This document shows, one piece after another, positions 44,053-54,759 of a stretch of 64,000 nucleotides of DNA. This DNA is from Verrucomicrobiia bacterium (GTDB lineage: Bacteria; Verrucomicrobiota; Verrucomicrobiia; JADLBR01; JAIBCM01). A program made the translations under genes and the position numbers. How positions within the stretch are numbered: the first letter of the stretch is position 1; each line of letters starts with the position of its first letter. The notes below the pieces were generated by a model. The model ran no database searches and was not told the origin of the DNA. It saw nothing but the letters and a program-made list of their open reading frames with translations. Where the stretch lies: NCBI GenBank assembly GCA_019694135.1, contig JAIBCM010000001.1:1-64000 (forward strand). Direction: 5' to 3'.

Positions 44053-45282
44053 TCAATTCTGTGCTCCTATGGATTCCGTTAAACGGGGATCGCGCCAAGG
44101 ATAAAGCATTCCTCGCGACGTGGCTCGCAAAAATAAATAACCCAAAATTCCCAAAAATCCTAAGGGAATTAAAAAGTCCAACACATGAATCGCAATATGA
44201 GGTGACGCCGTTATCTCGTTGCCCGCCTCATTCAACTGCTGCTGCGGAGCAATAATCCAAAACACATCCACAAAATGCATCACCAAAATCAACCCTGCTG
44301 AAAAACACAACCGTTTCGGATTAGTCTTAGCCGGCTGCGTTAACAATAATAAAAAAGGCACAATAAATCGAAATACCGCTAATCCTACACTTACCCAAAA
44401 CCACCCTCCCGTATTGCGATACACATAAAAAAGTGTCTCCTCAGGAATATTAGCATAATAAATCAAAAAATACTGACTGAACGAGATATAAGCCCAAAAC
44501 ACCGTAAAAGCGAAAAGCAACTTGCCCATCAAATGATTATGCTCCTTCGTAAAAACATCCTTCAAATAACCCGCTCTTACAAAAGCGTTGCTGACCAAAA
44601 TAAGCAATGCCATCGCCGCCCCTCCCGCTCCCGCAAAAATATAAACTCCCCACATCGTCGAATACCAATGATAATCTAGCGCCATCAAATGATCGAACGC
44701 AAAAAAAGTAAGCGTTAACGCAAAAAGCAACATACCAATATAAGACATGTGCCTCATGCGAACCGATAAATACGGAGCACCTTCTCGATCCTGCTTTTTA
44801 GAAAAATATTTAAACAACCAAGCCACTACACAAAAAAAGAAAAAATAAAAAACTACTCTACCATAATAAAAAGGTTGATTTAAAAAAGCCGCTTTATTGG
44901 CCAATACTAAACTATCCTTAGGATCAACGCGCATCCACTCATAAATCAATTTCCCATAAAATAAAATCGGAATAAATAAAATCATTAAGAAAGGGAAAAG
45001 CCCCGCCACATTTTCCAAAAATCGCCTCACCACCACCGACCAACCCGAATTCGTCGCATGATGCAACAAAATCCAAAACAGCGAACCAGCACATAACGAA
45101 AAGAAATAAATAAAACCAATCAACCACGAAAAAGCCAACTGCGTCGGATTCTTCCAACAACCCCAAGCAAAACTAACTCCCAAACATAACAAGCCAAAAA
45201 TCAAAGCTAACTCGGCCTTACCACCCAACCGTTTTAACTCAAACCTTTCCTCTTTTCTCGACTGATCGTTTTCGTGATTCAT
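44053..45282 (-). CDS. actF: alternative complex III subunit ActF
   Basis: ActF is a polytopic membrane subunit of the menaquinol:cytochrome c oxidoreductase. About ten hydrophobic segments over 409 aa, and family-like stretches FSQYFLIYYANIPEETLFY and MRHMSYIGMLLFALTLTFFA, support the call. It has no cofactor motif. It follows actE by six bases and is followed one base later by the small membrane gene. The ActA-F order confirms identity more than the sequence alone. Confidence 0.88.
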   Translation of the reverse strand: MNHENDQSRKEERFELKRLGGKAELALIFGLLCLGVSFAWGCWKNPTQLAFSWLIGFIYFFSLCAGSLFWILLHHATNSGWSVVVRRFLENVAGLFPFLMILFIPILFYGKLIYEWMRVDPKDSLVLANKAAFLNQPFYYGRVVFYFFFFCVVAWLFKYFSKKQDREGAPYLSVRMRHMSYIGMLLFALTLTFFAFDHLMALDYHWYSTMWGVYIFAGAGGAAMALLILVSNAFVRAGYLKDVFTKEHNHLMGKLLFAFTVFWAYISFSQYFLIYYANIPEETLFYVYRNTGGWFWVSVGLAVFRFIVPFLLLLTQPAKTNPKRLCFSAGLILVMHFVDVFWIIAPQQQLNEAGNEITASPHIAIHVLDFLIPLGFLGILGYLFLRATSRGMLYPWRDPRLTESIGAQN

Positions 45283-45288
45283 AGCAAT

Positions 45289-45906
45289 CTATTTGATCTG
45301 ACTTCTCATCTTCTTCGACAACTCTTTTTGCGAAATATTCTGGCTCAACTGCAACGCGCGCAAATAAGCAATAATCGCCCAACGATCCTCAACCTTAATT
45401 TGAGGGTAACCATTCATCAATCCCTTCCCATGCGTGATCGTATTAAAAATCTGTCCATCCTCCATTGTGCGCAACCGATCCGTATGAAAATTAGCCACAC
45501 CCGCCAACCCATACCCCGTAACAATCCCATTGCCGTAGCCTGTCGCACCATGGCAAATCGCGCAACTGATCTGAAACCTTTCTTGACCTCGCTCTAAAAC
45601 TTTTTCCGTAATCGCAATCGGAAATCCGTCTCCCCATCGATCTCCCATCTTACCCGTAACAAGATAACTATCGTCAACGGGTTGCTCCATCGATACCGTT
45701 CCCTCCACTGGCATACGATCCGCACGACCATCTGCAAAAAATTGACTCTCAGCCTGAGTCTTAAATTTAGGTTGATGATCCATATCCGAAAAAATCTCAA
45801 TCGGCGTTCGCGTCGTCTTATCGCCTCGACGTCCCGCCACCACAAACACGGCCACCACCGCCACAAAAAAAATGGTGAAAAAATATCGCAATACCGGTTT
45901 ATTCAT
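45289..45906 (-). CDS. actE: alternative complex III monoheme cytochrome c ActE
   Basis: The N-terminal helix (VLRYFFTIFFVAVVAVFVVA) acts as membrane anchor or signal; no lipobox Cys is seen, although ActE is often a lipoprotein. The heme motif CAICHGATGYGNG is near residue 116, with an axial Met in GKGLMNGYPQI. The domain likely passes electrons from ActA/ActB to the oxidase side. It overlaps actD by eight bases. The length is 205 aa. Confidence 0.92.
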   Translation of the reverse strand: MNKPVLRYFFTIFFVAVVAVFVVAGRRGDKTTRTPIEIFSDMDHQPKFKTQAESQFFADGRADRMPVEGTVSMEQPVDDSYLVTGKMGDRWGDGFPIAITEKVLERGQERFQISCAICHGATGYGNGIVTGYGLAGVANFHTDRLRTMEDGQIFNTITHGKGLMNGYPQIKVEDRWAIIAYLRALQLSQNISQKELSKKMRSQIK

Positions 45907-46471
45907 CCTGAATCAAAGCCACGCACTGAGCGCCTAGCCCCTCCAAAAATTGTTTCGTTTCTGCCTCGTCAAACTTGGGATCGCGACTCTCGATCACAAT
46001 AAAAAACCTATCATCCGTTACCTTCGCAAAACGATCCCAGTTGAACACAGGATGATGCCATCGTGGCAACCAATTCATCACCAACAACGCCGCTATCGTT
46101 CCAAATGCAGTAATCAAAATCGTTAATTCAAAAAATATCGGCACCGAAGGCTCCACCGCAAAATACGGTTTTCCCTGCACAACCAAAGGATAATTTTGAT
46201 TGGTAAACTTACCAATCCACGTTGCGATAGCGCCCTCATCACTAATCAAAAAAATCATCAAAAAAGCAACCGTTAACCCCACAGCGCCCCCCAACAACGA
46301 CCAAAATGACAACCGCGACCGCCCCAAGCCCATTGCTTGATCCATTCCATGAATCGGAAAAGGAGAATGCGCATCCCAACGAATAAACCCTTTATCACGC
46401 ACCTTCTCCGCCGCGTGATAAAGCTCACTCGCACTCTTGAATTCCGCTCCTAAACCGTAAATCTTATCCAT
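45899..46471 (-). CDS. actD: alternative complex III subunit ActD (DUF3341)
   Basis: ActD is a small membrane subunit with a DUF3341 domain. The N-terminal YGLGAEFKSASELYHAAEKV and the motif SPFPIHGMDQAMGLGRSRL are diagnostic. Two transmembrane helices follow (GGAVGLTVAFLMIFLI and FELTILITAFGTIAALLVM). The C-terminal domain (FFIVIESRDPKFDEAETKQF) is cytoplasmic. The product is 190 aa. It lies between actC and actE with two-base and overlapping spacing. Confidence 0.92.
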   Translation of the reverse strand: MDKIYGLGAEFKSASELYHAAEKVRDKGFIRWDAHSPFPIHGMDQAMGLGRSRLSFWSLLGGAVGLTVAFLMIFLISDEGAIATWIGKFTNQNYPLVVQGKPYFAVEPSVPIFFELTILITAFGTIAALLVMNWLPRWHHPVFNWDRFAKVTDDRFFIVIESRDPKFDEAETKQFLEGLGAQCVALIQDE

Positions 46472-46473
46472 CG

Positions 46474-47877
46474 CTATCCTTTCTTTTCCCCGTGATAATG
46501 CGGATCCGCTTCCGGTAAAATCGATTTCACCTCAAACACCGCAATCATAGGCAATACGCGAATAAATAATAAAAATAAAAATACAAACAAACCAATCGTC
46601 CCGATAAACGTTAAAATATCCACATGCGTCGGCTTAAAATATCCCCATGAAGACGGCAAGAAATCCCGATGCAACGAAGTCACAATAATCACAAACCGCT
46701 CAAACCACATTCCCGCATTCACACAATTAATCACAAAAAAGATCACAAACGGATTCGTTCGACAAAACTTAAACCAAAACAACTGTGGCGATAACACGTT
46801 ACATGAAATCATCGTCCAATACGCCCACCAATAAGGCCCCAAAGCACGATTCATAAACGTAAATTTTTCAAACTCATTACCGCTATACCACGCAATAAAA
46901 AACTCCATCGAATAAGCATAACCCACAATTGTGCCCGTCAACAAAATGATCTTGCACATATTATCAATGTGCTTCTGCGTAATCAAATCGTGCAACTTAA
47001 AAATCGCTCGAGCCGGCAACAACAAAGTCAACACCATCGCAAACCCACCAAAAATCGCACCTGCCACAAAATAAGGCGGAAAAATCGTTGTATGCCATCC
47101 CGGAATTACCGACGTCGCAAAGTCAAAGGACACCACACTATGCACTGACAACACCAGCGGCGTAGAAATACCCGCTAAAATCAAATAAGCCTTCTCATAA
47201 TGGCGCCATTGCCGATTGGAACCACGCCAACCCAAAGCAAAAATACCGTAAATCATTTGTTTAAAACGCGATTTCGCACGATCGCGCAACGTCGCCAAAT
47301 CAGGCACTAAACCTGTATACCAAAACAAAAGCGAAACTGTAAAATAAGTCGAAACAGCAAACACATCCCACAAAAGGGGACTTTTAAAATTCTGCCAGAT
47401 TCCATTTGCATTAGGCACAGGAAATAACCACCACGCAAACCAAACGCGACCCACGTGAAATACAGGAAACAAAGCCGCGCAAAGCACCGCAAAAATCGTC
47501 ATCGCCTCAGCTGATCGGTTAATCGATGTTCGCCATTTTTGTCGCGTTAAATAAAGAATCGCCGAAATTAAGGTGCCCGCATGACCAATACCAATCCAAA
47601 AAACGAAATTAGTAATATCCCACGCCCACATGATCGGATTATTATTCCCCCAAACACCAACCCCCGTTGAAACTAGATAACTAATAAAAATAGGAACCAA
47701 CGCCGCAATCGCGCCCGTCACCAAAGTTGCTATCCACCACCACAACGGCGTTTTTCCTTCCACAATGCCGGACACCTTATCGGTAATCCACGCCATGCTG
47801 CGCTGGTTAGTCACCAATGGCTCGCGCTCCATGACTTGGGCATCAGCAGTTAAAAGGGCTGAACTATCTATTTTCAT
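46474..47877 (-). CDS. actC: alternative complex III subunit ActC (NrfD-like)
   Basis: ActC is the quinol-binding membrane subunit of the NrfD/PsrC family. About ten transmembrane segments over 467 aa are visible. Family marks are [20 protein letters not shown] (first helix bundle), [20 protein letters not shown], and [18 protein letters not shown]. It overlaps the actB stop by one base. Menaquinol from the mqn pathway is its expected substrate. Confidence 0.93.
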   Translation of the reverse strand: MKIDSSALLTADAQVMEREPLVTNQRSMAWITDKVSGIVEGKTPLWWWIATLVTGAIAALVPIFISYLVSTGVGVWGNNNPIMWAWDITNFVFWIGIGHAGTLISAILYLTRQKWRTSINRSAEAMTIFAVLCAALFPVFHVGRVWFAWWLFPVPNANGIWQNFKSPLLWDVFAVSTYFTVSLLFWYTGLVPDLATLRDRAKSRFKQMIYGIFALGWRGSNRQWRHYEKAYLILAGISTPLVLSVHSVVSFDFATSVIPGWHTTIFPPYFVAGAIFGGFAMVLTLLLPARAIFKLHDLITQKHIDNMCKIILLTGTIVGYAYSMEFFIAWYSGNEFEKFTFMNRALGPYWWAYWTMISCNVLSPQLFWFKFCRTNPFVIFFVINCVNAGMWFERFVIIVTSLHRDFLPSSWGYFKPTHVDILTFIGTIGLFVFLFLLFIRVLPMIAVFEVKSILPEADPHYHGEKKG

Positions 47878-50800
47878 TAGTGCTCCTGCTGCAAAGTTTC
47901 CTGGGTCTTTTCTGGCGAATGACCGTGATGATGCATTTCGTTAATTGTCGTCATCCCTATCTTATCTGCTCCTGGCATTTTCGGGTTAGGATTACGAATG
48001 CGACCCAAATAACTCACACGCGGTTTAATATTCAAATACTCCAACAAAGCGTAATCATGCTTTAAAGCTTTTGCCTTAACGATTTCGCTTTCTTCATTTT
48101 TCAAATTTCCAAATACAATCGCATCGGCGGGACAGACCTGTTGACATGCCGTCTGCACAGAATTTGCAGGAATCGTAACATCCGGTGAACCACCTTGTTT
48201 AGCTCGCCAATCGATCTTGGCCATTTCCAAACGCTGCACGCAAAACGTGCACTTCTCCATCACCCCACGCATACGCACCGTCACATTCGGATTCTTACTC
48301 ATCTTCAGCAATTCCGGTGTTCCCTTAGGCGCCAGCGGCCCTTTATACAACTCATCAATAGGCCGTTGATTAAAATCAAAAAAGTTGAATCGTCGCACTT
48401 TATAAGGACAGTTGTTTGCGCAATAACGCGTGCCAATGCATCGATTATATGCCATCACGTTCAAACCTTCATCATTATGCACCGTGGCATTAACCGGACA
48501 CACCGTTTCGCAAGGCGCATTTTCACACTGCATACACGCGATCGGTTGCATCATCATCTGCGGATCTTCTTCATCCTCACCCGAAAAATAGCGGTCAATT
48601 CGAATCCAATGCATCTCGCGACCTCGCTGCACTTGATCCTTGCCAACAACGGGAATATTATTTTCGCTCTGACACGCTACCACACACGCATTACATCCCG
48701 TGCACGTCGTTAAATCAATTGACATCGCCCATTGATGTGGCGCATTCATCGGCGGTACATGATAAAATGACGGTCCCGAAGGCGCATGAGCATCAATTCC
48801 CATTTTATCAGTAAAATTCGGGTCTTGATTAAAATGTTCTAAGGGTGCCTCTCGAACCAAAGCGCGCCCCTCCATCACATTATGCTCCTGCGTCAAAGCC
48901 AAATCATGTTTATCGCCCGTTTTCTTAATCGAAGCTCCTACCGCGAAGTAAGCCGCATCTGAAACACGCAATGCATAAGCATTAAACCCGCTTCCCTCTC
49001 CAATTTTACCCGTTATTTCGCGGCCATAACCTACAGGTAGGGCCAAAGAAAAATCGCAACTACCCGGCGTAATCAGCACGGGCGCCTCAATCGAGCGACC
49101 CGCCCAACTAATCCGCACCTTATCCACCATCATGATGCCCTTTACCGTTTCATTCACAATGCCCAACTTCTTTGCAGTGGTAGGACTCATCAATGCAGCA
49201 TTTTCCCAAGTCATTTTGGTAATAGGATCCGGAAATTCTTGCATCCAAGCATTATTGACAAATCGACCATCATCCACCCTACGATCTGCCACAAAAACCA
49301 GCTCTAAACGATCTTTCGCCAACGGCTCCGCCCTTAACGGATTGCGTTTAAGAAAATCCACACATCGATTGATCACATCGAAAGAGATTTTTTTCGCCTT
49401 AGCCGCACTATCTTCTAAAAAACCGTCATGCAAAAATTTGTTCCATTGCTCTCCAAACTTAAATGCATCCCATCTCTTCTTCACTACACCTCGAAACGTC
49501 TCTTGGACCAGCTCCAAACTATCATTAAAAGAAACTCCCGCCAAACGTGCCATGAATTCCAAATCCGAAAGCCCACCATGCAAAGGCAAAATCATCGGTT
49601 GCAAAGAAAGATAAGAACCATCCTCAGCCCACGCATCACTCCAACTTTCTAAATAATGCGCTTGTGGCACATGCCAATGGCTTAACGCCGAAGTTTCATC
49701 TTCATGCATGCCGAGACGGATTACTGTCGGAACTTTTTTCAACAGTGTTTTCCAATCAATATCTGCTGGTGAATTATAAACCGGATTGCCGCCCAAAATT
49801 ACTAGCGTTTCAACCGAACCGTTCTGAATTGCATCCGCTAACTCAGTAATATCCCATCCCGGTTCCTGGTTTTTCTCAACTATCGACAGCGTATTGTCTA
49901 AGTTGCCTAACGCTTCGTTAATGGCCAACCCCAAAATATGCACCGAAGTGGGCTGACGATCGCCAATCACTATCAAACAACGACGACGATGATCAATCAA
50001 ATCACGTGCCGCTTCGCGAATCCAATTCTTATCAATTCCCAAAACAGTTTCAGGATTATTATCAATCGCACTTACTAACTCAGCTAAACCGCTTTCCACA
50101 CCCGAACGCACCAGCTCCTTAGCCAAAGCTAACACAAATGCACCCGTATGACTCGCTGGCAAACGCAAGCGATGATCCGCTGTCGCGCCAGTAATAGTGT
50201 AATGGCTTTCTACTGCATACAAACGATTCATTTTATCACCCGGCTTACGCACACGGCGACCCTTCATAAAATCGCGAATAGATTTCAAATTACCATCATT
50301 ACAATCTAAAAAATCGCAATCGATCGAAAAAACAAGATCCGCTTTGTCATAGTGGGGCAATACTTTCACTCCACCGCCAAAAGCCAAAGAGGCCGCTTCC
50401 GCGCTATTGCCAGTCAACAAAGGCTCGTAAACGCACCAAATGGAATCAGGAAAAAGCTCTGAGCGAAACCGTTCGCGCGTGGGACAACACGTTTCATCCA
50501 CTAAAAAAGCCAATTTTCTGTCTGCGCCATTCGACCACCTTTGCTTCAACTTTTCCAAAGCCTCATCAAAAGTTTTACGATCGACTGGCTTGCCATCTTG
50601 AAGAAAAGAACGAGAACGATCCGGATCATACAACTCCAAAAGCGACGCTTGTGCAAACGCATCCGACTTACCTAAGCTATAAGAATGCAAAGGATTTCCT
50701 TCAATTTTTATCGGCCGTCCATTGTAAGATTTTACCTGTAACGGCATGGCTCCATTGCGACGCGGCATCGCCGTGGAATAATGAAGATATTTACCTGGAA

Positions 50801-51080
50801 TCATCCATTCCGGCGTTTTAGTAAATGGCACCAAATGCGCTTCTGGCCGTCGACAAGCCGACAAACCCAAACCCGCTAAAGCCATCGAAGCGCCCATCAA
50901 ACGCAAAAAATTGCGACGCGAAAGTCCATCATCCGCTGACCACTCCGCCGCACCTTGAGGAAATTCTCTTTCCAACCAATCACGAAAATCTGGCGTATTG
51001 GACAATTCACCCAGACTGCGCCAATAGTTTTTTCCGGTTTTGCCTTTTTCCGCTTCTGGATGTTGCCAAATTCTCTTCAT
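47877..51080 (-). CDS. actB: alternative complex III iron-sulfur subunit ActB
   Basis: This 1067-residue periplasmic protein fuses a molybdopterin-oxidoreductase-like domain (which lacks the cofactor in this family) to a ferredoxin-like domain. A Tat motif ([10 protein letters not shown]) and a following Cys at LSAC suggest export and lipid attachment. Cluster cysteines near residues 780-960 occur in [38 protein letters not shown] and CTFCVQRL plus CQQVCP. It transfers electrons from ActC to the cytochromes. The fusion is normal for bacterial ActB. Confidence 0.94.
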   Translation of the reverse strand: MKRIWQHPEAEKGKTGKNYWRSLGELSNTPDFRDWLEREFPQGAAEWSADDGLSRRNFLRLMGASMALAGLGLSACRRPEAHLVPFTKTPEWMIPGKYLHYSTAMPRRNGAMPLQVKSYNGRPIKIEGNPLHSYSLGKSDAFAQASLLELYDPDRSRSFLQDGKPVDRKTFDEALEKLKQRWSNGADRKLAFLVDETCCPTRERFRSELFPDSIWCVYEPLLTGNSAEAASLAFGGGVKVLPHYDKADLVFSIDCDFLDCNDGNLKSIRDFMKGRRVRKPGDKMNRLYAVESHYTITGATADHRLRLPASHTGAFVLALAKELVRSGVESGLAELVSAIDNNPETVLGIDKNWIREAARDLIDHRRRCLIVIGDRQPTSVHILGLAINEALGNLDNTLSIVEKNQEPGWDITELADAIQNGSVETLVILGGNPVYNSPADIDWKTLLKKVPTVIRLGMHEDETSALSHWHVPQAHYLESWSDAWAEDGSYLSLQPMILPLHGGLSDLEFMARLAGVSFNDSLELVQETFRGVVKKRWDAFKFGEQWNKFLHDGFLEDSAAKAKKISFDVINRCVDFLKRNPLRAEPLAKDRLELVFVADRRVDDGRFVNNAWMQEFPDPITKMTWENAALMSPTTAKKLGIVNETVKGIMMVDKVRISWAGRSIEAPVLITPGSCDFSLALPVGYGREITGKIGEGSGFNAYALRVSDAAYFAVGASIKKTGDKHDLALTQEHNVMEGRALVREAPLEHFNQDPNFTDKMGIDAHAPSGPSFYHVPPMNAPHQWAMSIDLTTCTGCNACVVACQSENNIPVVGKDQVQRGREMHWIRIDRYFSGEDEEDPQMMMQPIACMQCENAPCETVCPVNATVHNDEGLNVMAYNRCIGTRYCANNCPYKVRRFNFFDFNQRPIDELYKGPLAPKGTPELLKMSKNPNVTVRMRGVMEKCTFCVQRLEMAKIDWRAKQGGSPDVTIPANSVQTACQQVCPADAIVFGNLKNEESEIVKAKALKHDYALLEYLNIKPRVSYLGRIRNPNPKMPGADKIGMTTINEMHHHGHSPEKTQETLQQEH

Positions 51081-51092
51081 AACTATGACAAA

Positions 51093-51746
51093 TTAACGAT
51101 GACAACCCGCACAACTTTTCGGCGGATTAATATTCCATTCTTTTACTAATTTCTTGCCCATTTCCAATTGGGCCTTCTCGCTTTCCGGCTTCCAATCCAA
51201 ATGATAAACTTCATTCAGCGGACGAATCTTCTTTTCGGGCGAACGATGACATTCTAAACACCACGACATACTTTGCGGTTGATCCTGATACACCACGCGC
51301 ATCTGATTGACCTGCCCGTGACAACTCACACAACTTACACCGCGATTCACATGGGCCGCATGATTAAAATAAACATAATCCGGCGTTTGATGAATGCGCA
51401 CCCAGGGAATGGGTTTTCCTGTTTCCCAACTTTCGCGAACCACAGCTAAAGCAGGACTATCCTTCTTTACCTGCTGATGACAATTCATACACGTCTGAGT
51501 AGTAGGAATCGTCGAATTCGGAGAAGTTTCCACACCCACATGACAATAGCGACAATCCATGCCCAACTGATTCACATGAATTGCATGCTCAAAATTCACC
51601 GGTTGCTGCGGCATATAACCCACCCGCGTATATTTCGGCGTAAAATAATAAGTGACACCCCAAACTACTGCCGCACCTAAAACCAAAGCTGCAATGAAAA
51701 GTTTTAGAGGTAACCAATTGGTCCAACGTGGAAAAATATTAGCCAT
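51093..51746 (-). CDS. actA: alternative complex III multiheme cytochrome c ActA
   Basis: ActA has one transmembrane anchor (LFIAALVLGAAVVWGVTYYF) and five CxxCH heme motifs: CRYCH, CMNCH, CVSCH, CLECH and CAGCH. The family-typical QPVNFEHAIHVNQLGMDCRY is present. The pentaheme pattern matches ActA of known complexes. The product is 217 aa. It is the first gene of the respiratory block, so the main promoter should lie in the 155-base spacer upstream (51747-51901), where I see no clear -35/-10 pair. Confidence 0.94.
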   Translation of the reverse strand: MANIFPRWTNWLPLKLFIAALVLGAAVVWGVTYYFTPKYTRVGYMPQQPVNFEHAIHVNQLGMDCRYCHVGVETSPNSTIPTTQTCMNCHQQVKKDSPALAVVRESWETGKPIPWVRIHQTPDYVYFNHAAHVNRGVSCVSCHGQVNQMRVVYQDQPQSMSWCLECHRSPEKKIRPLNEVYHLDWKPESEKAQLEMGKKLVKEWNINPPKSCAGCHR

Positions 51747-51901
51747 CCTAACAAATCATCCCAATCATTACCTGTTTGCTATAAAAAAAACACGACCTAC
51801 CGAACATAATTCCATTTACTTATCGAAACTTCGCTTTCCCGACAAGTGAAAAAAAAGAAAAATAAACCAGTTAGAAGTTTTATCTTGATTCGAGAATTAA
51901 A

Positions 51902-53776
51902 TTATTTCACTAACCCTTTATAAGCATTAACAAAATAAAAGGTAACCGGATTTGTTTGAATCACCCCTTCGATCTTAATGATAAAATTAAAAAAACCTGA
52001 TCTCTGAGATAAGTTTTTCCCAGTTTTGGGGTCTTTTGATAAATTAGCTACTTTATACTTCACTCCTGTCTTTTCAAATCGTCGCTTTTTCATCTCTTTT
52101 AAACGACTTGCTGGAACAAAATCTAAATTCGTAAAAATGGCATTAGTTATATCACCCAAAGCATAAGAAACTTTATCCACCGAGTTGGTTGTAATAATTT
52201 GTGCCTTAAATTTTCTTAACCCCTTTTGTGCTTTAAATCGAATTTGCTTCCCAAGTTTAGGTTTCTTAATCGCCAAAGTATACCCGAATGCAGTGGAAGA
52301 ATTAATAACAATATTAGTTTCAATAATATTAGTTTGATTCGGCGGCAAAGGATTATTGGCACTCATTACCGTCAGAACAAAACTATCACTGGCGGTTAAA
52401 TTCTCAACTGTGTTACTCGCTATTACTGTAATCAAAGTTCCACCAATTTGATTAGTCAACGGTTGAAGCGCAATAGTTCGATTTTTTCCCGATCCGCCAA
52501 AAGTGATATTCGAATTCGGTATTAAGTTAGTATTACTAGATTTAGCTGTTAACACCACATTTCCAATTTGCCCTAACAACTGGAACGGATAAGGACCTGC
52601 CAATTGATTTTGAAAAGAAATTTGATCTGGAATATCGGAAATGTCCAAAAAACGACTTCGCAAAATACTCAAAGTAGCATCATCCATATTAGCAACAATA
52701 ATATCTTGCCCTCCATCACCGTCGACATCCTGAATTTGAATCGAGCGTGGTCGACTGCCTACTTGAAGGTTAATCGGACTAGCGAAAGTTCCATCACCCT
52801 GATTCAATAATAAACTAACAAAATTCGTATTATTGCATGCCACAGCTATATCCACATCACCATCACGACCCAAATCTTTCAAATCAATAAAGAACGGTGC
52901 ATTCATAACATAATTCGTAGTTAAGGTAAAAAAACCCGTTCCATTATTCTTTACAATCGCAACCTTATTGCTCTGAAATCCAGCTGAAACACCAGCAACT
53001 AGGTCTCGATCACCATCGCCATCTAAATCAGCCGTTTCCACAGCAAAAGCAGCAGCATTGTTAGGGAAGTTAATTGTCTGCGATGGAATATTAAAAACAG
53101 CCGCATTGTTATTAAGATAAATATGAATGACACCAAAAAAAACTTCCGGCACGGCTAAATCAGGAAAATTATCCCCATTAAAATCCCCGCAACCAAAAGA
53201 AAAAACACTATCAAATAAAGTAATCCCATCACCTTGGGTAAAACTACCATTTCCATTATTTAAATATACCCAAACTACCACAGAAGAATTTCCCGCCCTT
53301 CCCACTGCAAAATCTAGCCAACCATCGCCGTTTAGATCTTTAACTTCAATCGTCGCTGGAAAACCTGCATCGGGAGGAAGCTGATAAATATCCGCAATCA
53401 TGCCAAACAGACCATTACCATCATTTTTAAAAACGCTTACTGTTTGATTACCTAAACCCACCACTAATAAATCTAAATCTCCATCCCCATCCCCATCCGC
53501 CATCTTCAAATCGCCCGGCGAATTAGAAGGAAGAGTTATATGATTAGTAAAAATTCCATTTCCAAAATTCGTGAAAAGATTAATCGCATTATCCAACAAA
53601 CTAACTACCGCCAAATCAGGAGCACTGTCTCCATTCAAATCGCCAACTGCCACAGCCATAGGAGAAGCGCCAGCTTTGTATTCCTCTACCGGGAAAAAAT
53701 CGACTTCTTCCGCACCCAGAAAAAAAGAAAAACTAAACAAGAACCCTAAAAGAAAACTAATTCGAAACAATCTCAT
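51902..53776 (-). CDS. exported FG-GAP/VCBS repeat protein
   Basis: A signal peptide (FRISFLLGFLFSFSFFLGAE) precedes about seven FG-GAP-like repeats over residues 40-370. Each has an Asp-rich calcium loop, such as DLNGDSAPDLAV, DGDGDGDLDLLVV, DLNGDGWLDFAV, DLDGDGDRDLVAG and DVDGDGGQDIIVAN, and together they would form a beta-propeller. A beta-sandwich-like region and a Lys-rich C-terminal segment follow. No enzyme motif is visible. It is probably a surface or secreted binding protein. The product is 624 aa. Confidence 0.85.
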   Translation of the reverse strand: MRLFRISFLLGFLFSFSFFLGAEEVDFFPVEEYKAGASPMAVAVGDLNGDSAPDLAVVSLLDNAINLFTNFGNGIFTNHITLPSNSPGDLKMADGDGDGDLDLLVVGLGNQTVSVFKNDGNGLFGMIADIYQLPPDAGFPATIEVKDLNGDGWLDFAVGRAGNSSVVVWVYLNNGNGSFTQGDGITLFDSVFSFGCGDFNGDNFPDLAVPEVFFGVIHIYLNNNAAVFNIPSQTINFPNNAAAFAVETADLDGDGDRDLVAGVSAGFQSNKVAIVKNNGTGFFTLTTNYVMNAPFFIDLKDLGRDGDVDIAVACNNTNFVSLLLNQGDGTFASPINLQVGSRPRSIQIQDVDGDGGQDIIVANMDDATLSILRSRFLDISDIPDQISFQNQLAGPYPFQLLGQIGNVVLTAKSSNTNLIPNSNITFGGSGKNRTIALQPLTNQIGGTLITVIASNTVENLTASDSFVLTVMSANNPLPPNQTNIIETNIVINSSTAFGYTLAIKKPKLGKQIRFKAQKGLRKFKAQIITTNSVDKVSYALGDITNAIFTNLDFVPASRLKEMKKRRFEKTGVKYKVANLSKDPKTGKNLSQRSGFFNFIIKIEGVIQTNPVTFYFVNAYKGLVK

Positions 53777-53880
53777 AATTTTTAAACTTTCCTTAAAAAT
53801 AATTTTGTGAAGTTACAACACTTTTAACAACAAGCAAAAAAGTTTTCTTAGTGTTTATTGGGTCTGGAACGACTTTGTGA

Positions 53881-54738
53881 TTAGCCAACCAACACTCGAA
53901 TCCCTTCATTGTCTGCTTCTAAAATAACAACCTTGAATGAAAGACGTCGTTTAGCCAAAATTTTTTTCATGGCTTGAGCCACTAGTTTTGGACTTCCTAA
54001 ACTTAGACACATCATTGTCGAACCTGATCCACTTAAAAAACCTCCTAATGCACCCGCTTGCATACCCGCTTCAACAACCTCATCTAAAAAAGGCAAAAGT
54101 TTTTTGCGATAAGGTTGATGCAACCGATCTTCAAACGCGTTTTGCAACAACTCATATTTTTGCGCAGCAAACGCTGCCGCCACCAGCGCGGCTTGCTTTT
54201 CACTTTTTACCGCATCGGTAAAAGGTAAAGTTTTCGGCAAAACTTTTCGCGCCTTTTCGGTCTCTACTTCAATTTCAGGTATCACAGCAATAAATTTTAG
54301 CTTCGGCAAAATGGGAACTCGCAAAATCGTTTCATCTGTTGCGACAGTAAACCCACCTAAAAATGCCGGCGCAGCATTGTCAGGATGCCCCTCTAACTGA
54401 ATCACTAAATTCAAACATTCCGCTTGCGACAAAGGCTCGCCTGCTAAAAAATTCAAACCTGAAACCACTCCCGCACGTAAAGTCACACTACTACCCAATC
54501 CTCGCGAAATCGGCACATCACCCTGAATAGTTGTGGAAAAAGAAAAAGGCTTTTGCTGAATCGATTTAAAAAATAAATTCGCACTTTCGCGAATCATGCC
54601 TGATGAAATTTTATTAGAATTTTCACGTTTGATGGCGATGGTATTATAAAGTTTCAACGCCACACCTAAGCAATCAAACCCGGGCCCTAAATTCGCCGTT
54701 GTCGCCGGCACACGAACTTTCACTTGCACTTGTTTCAT
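53881..54738 (-). CDS. thrB: homoserine kinase
   Basis: ThrB phosphorylates homoserine in threonine synthesis. The GHMP-kinase layout is seen: VRVPATTANLGPGFDCLGVA at the N terminus, the ATP loop PISRGLGSSVTLRAG near residue 75, and the C-terminal GGFLSGSGSTMMCL. The length of 285 aa is slightly short of the usual 300-310. Its start codon is only 21 bases from the divergent amidohydrolase start, so their promoters must lie inside one another's genes. No thrA or thrC is in the window. Confidence 0.93.
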   Translation of the reverse strand: MKQVQVKVRVPATTANLGPGFDCLGVALKLYNTIAIKRENSNKISSGMIRESANLFFKSIQQKPFSFSTTIQGDVPISRGLGSSVTLRAGVVSGLNFLAGEPLSQAECLNLVIQLEGHPDNAAPAFLGGFTVATDETILRVPILPKLKFIAVIPEIEVETEKARKVLPKTLPFTDAVKSEKQAALVAAAFAAQKYELLQNAFEDRLHQPYRKKLLPFLDEVVEAGMQAGALGGFLSGSGSTMMCLSLGSPKLVAQAMKKILAKRRLSFKVVILEADNEGIRVLVG

Positions 54739-54759
54739 ATCCGCTATGCTTGTTTCTAT

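Noticed and set aside
48195-49614. Long plus-strand frames (160-172 codons) opposite actB
   Set aside because: They are antisense shadows of a well-supported gene, with no family signature or ribosome binding site.
51747-51901. Promoter for the respiratory operon
   Set aside because: A promoter is expected here, but I could not find a -35/-10 pair with good spacing on the minus strand.
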